Part shown: piece by piece, positions 58,901 to 64,000 of the stretch
Numbering within the stretch: position 1 is the stretch's first letter
How the letters are laid out: each line of letters starts with the position of its first letter
Source of the DNA: Pleodorina starrii
Lineage: Eukaryota; Chlorophyta; Chlorophyceae; Chlamydomonadales; Volvocaceae
Length of the DNA stretch: 64,000 nt
Assembly: GCA_030267565.1 (NCBI GenBank)
Contig: BRXU01000002.1
Coordinates: forward strand, 1,550,001-1,614,000
Direction of reading: 5' to 3'
The notes under the pieces: generated by a model
The model's input: the letters and a program-made list of their open reading frames with translations, nothing else
The model's database searches: none
What the model was told of the DNA's origin: nothing
Position numbers and translations under genes: made by a program

Positions 58901-61520
58901 GCAACCGCTGCTGCCGAGCGTGGTTTCGGTGCTGCTGGTGGACACACCGCCGTCGCAGTCGCGCTCCGGCGGCGGGTGGCGGCGGCAGGCCGCCGCCGCC
59001 GGCAGCCCAGACGCCGGCGGCGGCGCTGCCGCCGCGCGGACGACGCAGGAGGACGGTGTTGACGCGGCGCTGGCGCGCGTGACGCTGCTGGACGCTTTAG
59101 AGGCCTGCGTGTCGTCGGCGGCGGTGGCGAAGCCTGCGGATGGGGTCGCTGTCGGTCGTTGGGCGGCGGTGACGGCGGCGACGCCAATGGTGGAGGACGG
59201 CGACGGCTCCGCGGCAGCAGGCCCAGACGTCGCGCTCAAGTCATCCGCTGTGGGATCGAACATTCTTCGGGAGGTGGGTCCGACGCCGTCCTTGACGATG
59301 CCGCCGACTGGCGCTGCAGCAGCTGTAGCCAGCGCGGCGGCTGGGGCAGCGGCCAGCGGCAGCTGCTGCGGCGGCGGCGCCGCAACCCCACCCTGCGCAA
59401 CGGACGACGACGGCGCGCCGCACTTGCCGTCCCAACGGCCAATGGGCTCCGGAACCGCGACCGCTTCTCCCTGCTCGGCTCTCGACCCGGCCAGCCAGGC
59501 CTCTGACCGCCAGGGCTTCCACAGCACCCCTCCCGACGCCGCCGTACACGTCACCCCGACAGCATCGCCTGCACCAGCGCTGACGCCGCCGACTTCTCAG
59601 GGATCGGAGCGGGCTCATCAGCGCTGCGGCGGCGGCGGCGTAAGCAAGGGACCGGTAACAGCAACCGCGGGCAGAGCCGTCGGAGTATCGCCGGCAGCCG
59701 CGAGGACGATTGGGGCCCGGCCCGGACTCGCCGGCGGCAGCGGCGGCGGCGCCGTCTCGCCGTACAGCGGCCCCTCTCCGCTGAGGGCCGGCGGCAGGCT
59801 GGTGATGCTGGCCGCCGCGCCGGGCGCCGGCGGCGCCGGTACGGCGGCACGGGGTGTCGTGGACCCGTACGACGAATCGAACGCATCGATGGATGTCAGT
59901 GTCGGCGACTTCGACGGGGACTGTGGCGGCGGCGGCGGCGGCGGCCGCAAGCCACGTTCCGCCGGCCCCGCTATCGCCGCTTCCGCTGGAGCCATGACTA
60001 CTGCCACCTCCGTCCCAGCAGCCCCGACACCACCAGCGGCTGGCGCTGCGGTAGCGGCGGCGGCGGCGGCGACGGCCCCCCCCCTTGTCGGCTCCGCCGA
60101 TACGGCTGGCTGCCCTTCCAGTCCCTTTTCCGCCGGCGCCGGCGCAGCGACCACGGGCACGGGGACGAGCCTCAGCCAGGGAAGCCAGCCGGAGGAGGGA
60201 GAGACGCCGCTGGGGCGGCAGCGGGGGCGGCAGCAGAAGCGGCTGACGCGCCGCAAGAAGAAGGCACTGGATCTGTTCGGGGAGGACATTGTGTTGACCG
60301 CCAGCGCGGCATCCGATTCGCCCGACTCGACGCCGCCCGGTGCCTCGCCGCCGACACCCGACAGCGGCGAGAACGCCGGCGGCGCCGGCGCCGGCGGCGC
60401 CGCCGTCGCGGGGCCAAAGTCCGCGGCGGCTCGAGGGCTGGAGTTTGACGCCGCCGCGAAACCCGCAGCGGCGGGCAAGCAACAAGGCGGCGCCGCCGCT
60501 GGGGCGGCAGCAGACGCCGGCGGCGGCAGCGGCAGCGGCGGTGGTCCCGCCGCCGCTACCGCGGCCGCCGTTTCAAACACCACGGCGCTGCACCGAGGCA
60601 CGGCGGCGGGGAAGGGCACGGCGGCGTCGCCTCTCCCTAGGCCGGCGGCGGCGGCGGCGCCGCCACCGCCTCCGGGGGGGCAGCTACCGGCAGCTCGGCT
60701 CCTGAACAGGACACTTCCGGCTGCCGACACCGTGCCGGCGACGGCGACCGCCGCGCTTGGGACCACCAGGCCCCATGCGCGGGTAGCCGCCACCGCCGCC
60801 GTCGCTGATCAGCACCAGCCGCAAGGCCCTTCCCGCCCCGCCGCCGGCCGCACCGGCTTGTGCATCCCGGATATTGAGGAGGCTGACGAGCAGCTGCTGG
60901 GCTGGGTGATGCCTGGCGAGACGTCGGAGGAGCTGGGGGTCCCGCCGAGCACGGCCGGCGGCGCCAGTCTCGGCCGCGATGGACTGTACGGCAGCCCGAT
61001 CAGCGGCAGCCCGTACCTGGAGGAGTCCCTCCAGTCGTACTATCACACCATCGTATCGGAGATTGCGGCGGACAGATACGAGGAGTACGCCGCGACGGCG
61101 TTCCAGCTCGGCGGCGGCACCGCGGCGGCGGGCGGCGCTGGCCGTCGCGGCGGCGGTGGTGGTGGTGGCGGCGGTGAGGGCGGCGCAAGCCAGGAAGCGC
61201 AGCCGCCGCGGCGGCGGCGGCGCTGCCGTCGGCAGCAGCAGCTGTCGCTGTCCCAGACGCTGTCCCAGTCGCTGTCGCAGGAGCCGGAGGTGGAGGTGGG
61301 AAAGGAGACGGAGGCTGTAGCGCAGGCCCGTCCGACTGCCAGCGGCGGTGCCGACGGCGGCGGTGGGGAGGGAGGCCCGGCGTCGGCGGTCGGCCACGGC
61401 GGGGGTGCGCAAGAGGGGCTGGTGCTTGCGTTGGGCAGCGTAGGCAGCGAGGGGCCGGGTGATGTGGGCATGGCCATGATGGGGGTGTCGGCCCTCGTGG
61501 ACATGATAGCGCTGGACTGA
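49954..61520 (+). CDS. PHD-finger GNAT acetyltransferase (IDM1-like) with giant low-complexity tail
   Basis: Ten exons with perfectly closing phases give 2,642 residues: 49954-50166, 50552-50666, 51121-51171, 51554-51661, 52193-52253, 52711-52798, 53090-53203, 53658-54999, 55232-55337, 55790-61520. The order is: PHD-like zinc finger (CTHCGNGD, LVLCSACF, THAGCH, YFCGKEC; residues 15-75); a GNAT fold (AFRLAILRMGGTIITAATLR, acetyl-CoA loop GHRRSGHCKRLM, then VLVIPSINELLPMWTSKFGF; about 160-250); an AT-hook (RKRGRPRAPK, near 335); acidic runs; a coiled coil (about 685-770); and about 1,870 Ala/Gly/Pro/Ser-rich residues. Plant proteins with PHD plus GNAT of this type (IDM1 group) acetylate histones and influence DNA methylation, and a chromatin role is inferred here. 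Exons upstream of the ATG are possible. Two separate genes are a less likely reading. Confidence 0.85.
52556..52635. repeat. GTGCAGCGCA palindromic repeat
   Basis: Interspersed CAGTGCA, CACTGCA and CAGCGCA units, including the palindrome TGCACTGCAGTGCA, lie in the intron before exon 52711-52798. Hairpin formation is likely. Confidence 0.8.
55790..61520 (+). other. PHD-GNAT gene, 5.7 kb last exon (low-complexity tail)
   Basis: The exon starts in a heptad-like segment (LRSENEALQRSH, MELRLAAAEEAL) that continues the helix from the two preceding exons. It then encodes about 1,870 residues dominated by Ala, Gly, Pro, Ser and Thr. Islands that look functional are two basic clusters (RSRAKKRR near 58190; RLTRRKKKALDLFGEDIV near 60240) and a few mostly hydrophobic segments, such as FEVSCLQPLLPSVVSVLLV near 58885. 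The frame stays open for 5.7 kb in very GC-rich DNA, and antisense frames of up to 703 codons mirror it. No catalytic domain is visible. Confidence 0.8.
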
Positions 61521-62209
61521 GGCCCGCTGGAATAAGGCCCGCTGGACTGTGGGCGCGGGATATCGGCACGAGGGTACTGGCGGCAGGACTGATGCGTGGG
61601 CCGGCGCGGGCTTCGGGTGCCACCACATACATACATAGTAGCGCAGGACTGAAACTTTGCAAATAGCGCGGGATGGATGCCCGCGTGCTCGGGCGCAGGA
61701 TGGATGCCCGCGAGTCACCCGCCGCTGGCAGAGGCTGTGTTGACGGGCGGGTGGGGAACGCCGCGGTGGGGCACGGTCCACTGTTTCTCGGTGGGGTCGC
61801 AGACCCGGGGTGGACCTCCCGGGAGGCACCCAGACGGCGTGCGCCTGGGCAACGCAGAAGATATGTGACCCTAAAAACCCTAAGCTACCGCTAACTGTAC
61901 ATTTGACGTTCAGAGGCCCATAGGAGGGCGGCTTTCTGACAGCGTGCGCGTGCGGTGCGCGCGGCTATGCGCGAGGTTCGGGTTCGGCAGTCGTGCGCAC
62001 GCCGGATGTGGGCTCTGGGCTGTGGGCTGTGGCGCGTTCAGGTTGTGTGATGAGTTGAGCACCAAGTGGTGCGGACCTCTGTGCGAATTCTGTACTGTTC
62101 TGTTCGGGACATCGGGAGTCGCACTGAGCGAGATGGCCCGTGGGCGGTTCGTTCCAGGAGGCTGCCTTCGTTCCGGGAGGCTGCCAATGATTTGAAGTTG
62201 CAAGGTCAC

Positions 62210-62214
62210 ATGTA
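62210..62214 (+). terminator. Putative PHD-GNAT polyadenylation signal TGTAA
   Basis: CACATGTAAGGCC lies downstream of the stop. It is the first good match I found, but the pentamer is weak evidence alone. Confidence 0.4.
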
Positions 62215-62524
62215 AGGCCGCGCATACGTATGTCTTCGATGCCGTGTTCGAAGCGCGCTGCGTCCCAGCCAGAAATGGAGTGCGGGGCCCCGACATCGCT
62301 TGGGGACAAGTGGGGCCAGCAGGCAGTGACGGCTGAAACCGGCTCATGCTCCAGCACCAGCACCAGCTGCGGCTGCTGCTGCACCACCCTGCGGGCAGAT
62401 CGGGTTCTGTTCATCATCGCGGCAGTGCAAGGCCTGTGCCGGAACGGCCGCATTAAAAGCCTCTGATCGGCTGGATCGTTAAAGCGTTACAGATGCGTTA
62501 CTGTCACCACCGCTGTCTTTGCGT

Positions 62525-62540
62525 CAAAACCCTAAAACCC
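62525..62540 (-). repeat. Interstitial telomere-like repeat (CCCTAAAA)
   Basis: AAAACCCTAAAACCCG, two units, lies about 120 bases before the pentamer satellite. Confidence 0.8.
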
Positions 62541-62660
62541 GTAAACCACTATCGGTCCTCCACATGCGTCGACCGGCACGAACCGCACCTCCACGTCTTA
62601 ACGACTGCAGCGCACTGCAACCAACACTCCTACACGCCAGATGTCATGTCGCCCCCTCCA

Positions 62661-64000
62661 CAGGTCAGGTCAGGTCAGGTCAGGTCAGGTCAGGTCAGGT
62701 CAGGTCAGGTCAGGTCAGGTCAGGTCAGGTCAGGTCAGGTCAGGTCAGGTCAGGTCAGGTCAGGTCAGGTCAGGTCAGGTCAGGTCAGGTCAGGTCAGGT
62801 CAGGTCAGGTCAGGTCAGGTCAGGTCAGGTCAGGTCAGGTCAGGTCAGGTCAGGTCAGGTCAGGTCAGGTCAGGTCAGGTCAGGTCAGGTCAGGTCAGGT
62901 CAGGTCAGGTCAGGTCAGGTCAGGTCAGGTCAGGTCAGGTCAGGTCAGGTCAGGTCAGGTCAGGTCAGGTCAGGTCAGGTCAGGTCAGGTCAGGTCAGGT
63001 CAGGTCAGGTCAGGTCAGGTCAGGTCAGGTCAGGTCAGGTCAGGTCAGGTCAGGTCAGGTCAGGTCAGGTCAGGTCAGGTCAGGTCAGGTCAGGTCAGGT
63101 CAGGTCAGGTCAGGTCAGGTCAGGTCAGGTCAGGTCAGGTCAGGTCAGGTCAGGTCAGGTCAGGTCAGGTCAGGTCAGGTCAGGTCAGGTCAGGTCAGGT
63201 CAGGTCAGGTCAGTCAGGTCAGGTCAGGTCAGGTCAGGTCAGGTCAGGTCAGGTCAGGTCAGGTCAGGTCAGGTCAGGTCAGGTCAGGTCAGGTCAGGTC
63301 AGGTCAGGTCAGGTCAGGTCAGGTCAGGTCAGGTCAGGTCAGGTCAGGTCAGGTCAGGTCAGGTCAGGTCAGGTCAGGTCAGGTCAGGTCAGGTCAGGTC
63401 AGGTCAGGTCAGGTCAGGTCAGGTCAGGTCAGGTCAGGTCAGGTCAGGTCAGGTCAGGTCAGGTCAGGTCAGGTCAGGTCAGGTCAGGTCAGGTCAGGTC
63501 AGGTCAGGTCAGGTCAGGTCAGGTCAGGTCAGGTCAGGTCAGGTCAGGTCAGGTCAGGTCAGGTCAGGTCAGGTCAGGTCAGGTCAGGTCAGGTCAGGTC
63601 AGGTCAGGTCAGGTCAGGTCAGGTCAGGTCAGGTCAGGTCAGGTCAGGTCAGGTCAGGTCAGGTCAGGTCAGGTCAGGTCAGGTCAGGTCAGGTCAGGTC
63701 AGGTCAGGTCAGGTCAGGTCAGGTCAGGTCAGGTCAGGTCAGGTCAGGTCAGGTCAGGTCAGGTCAGGTCAGGTCAGGTCAGGTCAGGTCAGGTCAGGTC
63801 AGGTCAGGTCAGGTCAGGTCAGGTCAGGTCAGGTCAGGTCAGGTCAGGTCAGGTCAGGTCAGGTCAGGTCAGGTCAGGTCAGGTCAGGTCAGGTCAGGTC
63901 AGGTCAGGTCAGGTCAGGTCAGGTCAGGTCAGGTCAGGTCAGGTCAGGTCAGGTCAGGTCAGGTCAGGTCAGGTCAGGTCAGGTCAGGTCAGGTCAGGTC
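62661..64000. repeat. CAGGT pentamer satellite, at least 267 copies
   Basis: CAGGT repeats without visible substitution to the end of the window, except for one four-base unit (CAGT) at 63211-63214 that shifts the phase. The array continues beyond the window. Such homogeneity points to recent expansion or active homogenisation. Assembly collapse or expansion is also possible. Confidence 0.97.

Larger units (their letters stand above)
61521..62660. other. 3' UTR of PHD-GNAT gene and spacer before the satellite
   Basis: A TGTAA at 62210-62214 would give a 3' UTR of about 690 bases. CCCTAAAA-like tracts occur at 61871-61885 and 62525-62540. No further gene is supported. Confidence 0.5.

Overview
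The window looks like nuclear DNA of a chlamydomonadalean green alga. The DNA is GC-rich, the genes have many short exons with GTGAG/GTACG donors, and the coding sequence is rich in Ala/Gly/Gln runs. Short interstitial tracts of TTTTAGGG, the Chlamydomonas-type telomere unit, occur at several places. No rRNA, CRISPR or prokaryotic operon signal is present. All gene models were built by hand from open frames, splice sites and exon phase. Exon phases close exactly for the EML-like, UBA2 and PHD-GNAT models; one UBA2 junction was itself chosen by phase.

Layout. (1) 1.4-24.2 kb, minus strand: a gene of about 34 exons for an EML/EMAP-type WD-repeat protein with an N-terminal EF-hand-like region and a Ser/Pro/Ala-rich tail. 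One 5.1 kb intron holds two tandem copies of a LINE-derived element, one 5'-truncated and one with an 813-codon ORF that lacks endonuclease and reverse transcriptase. Other introns hold a 15-bp minisatellite, a GGTCAA array and telomere-like tracts. (2) 25.1-28.7 kb, plus strand: a Ulp1/SENP-type SUMO protease with a complete catalytic set, a SUMO-interacting motif and a low-complexity insertion that splits the catalytic domain. (3) 28.7-41.1 kb: a gene-poor stretch, less GC-rich in large parts. It contains what I read as two tandemly duplicated, unrecognised genes (C-terminal exons near 32.8-33.9 and 36.8-39.0 kb). (4) 41.1-49.1 kb, plus: UBA2, the catalytic subunit of the SUMO-activating enzyme, in 17 exons. 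(5) 50.0-61.5 kb, plus: a PHD-finger plus GNAT acetyltransferase protein (IDM1-like architecture) that continues through an AT-hook and a coiled coil into a tail of about 1,870 low-complexity residues. (6) 62.66 kb to the end: an uninterrupted CAGGT pentamer satellite that runs off the window.

Functionally, the plus-strand half carries an activating enzyme and a deconjugating protease of the same modifier, SUMO, about 12 kb apart, followed by a probable chromatin acetyltransferase. Whether this linkage is meaningful or chance cannot be decided from sequence alone. The minus-strand gene is probably a microtubule or ciliary protein. The weakest parts are the extreme 5' ends of all genes, the end of the first protease exon, UBA2 exon 6, and the two unrecognised genes.
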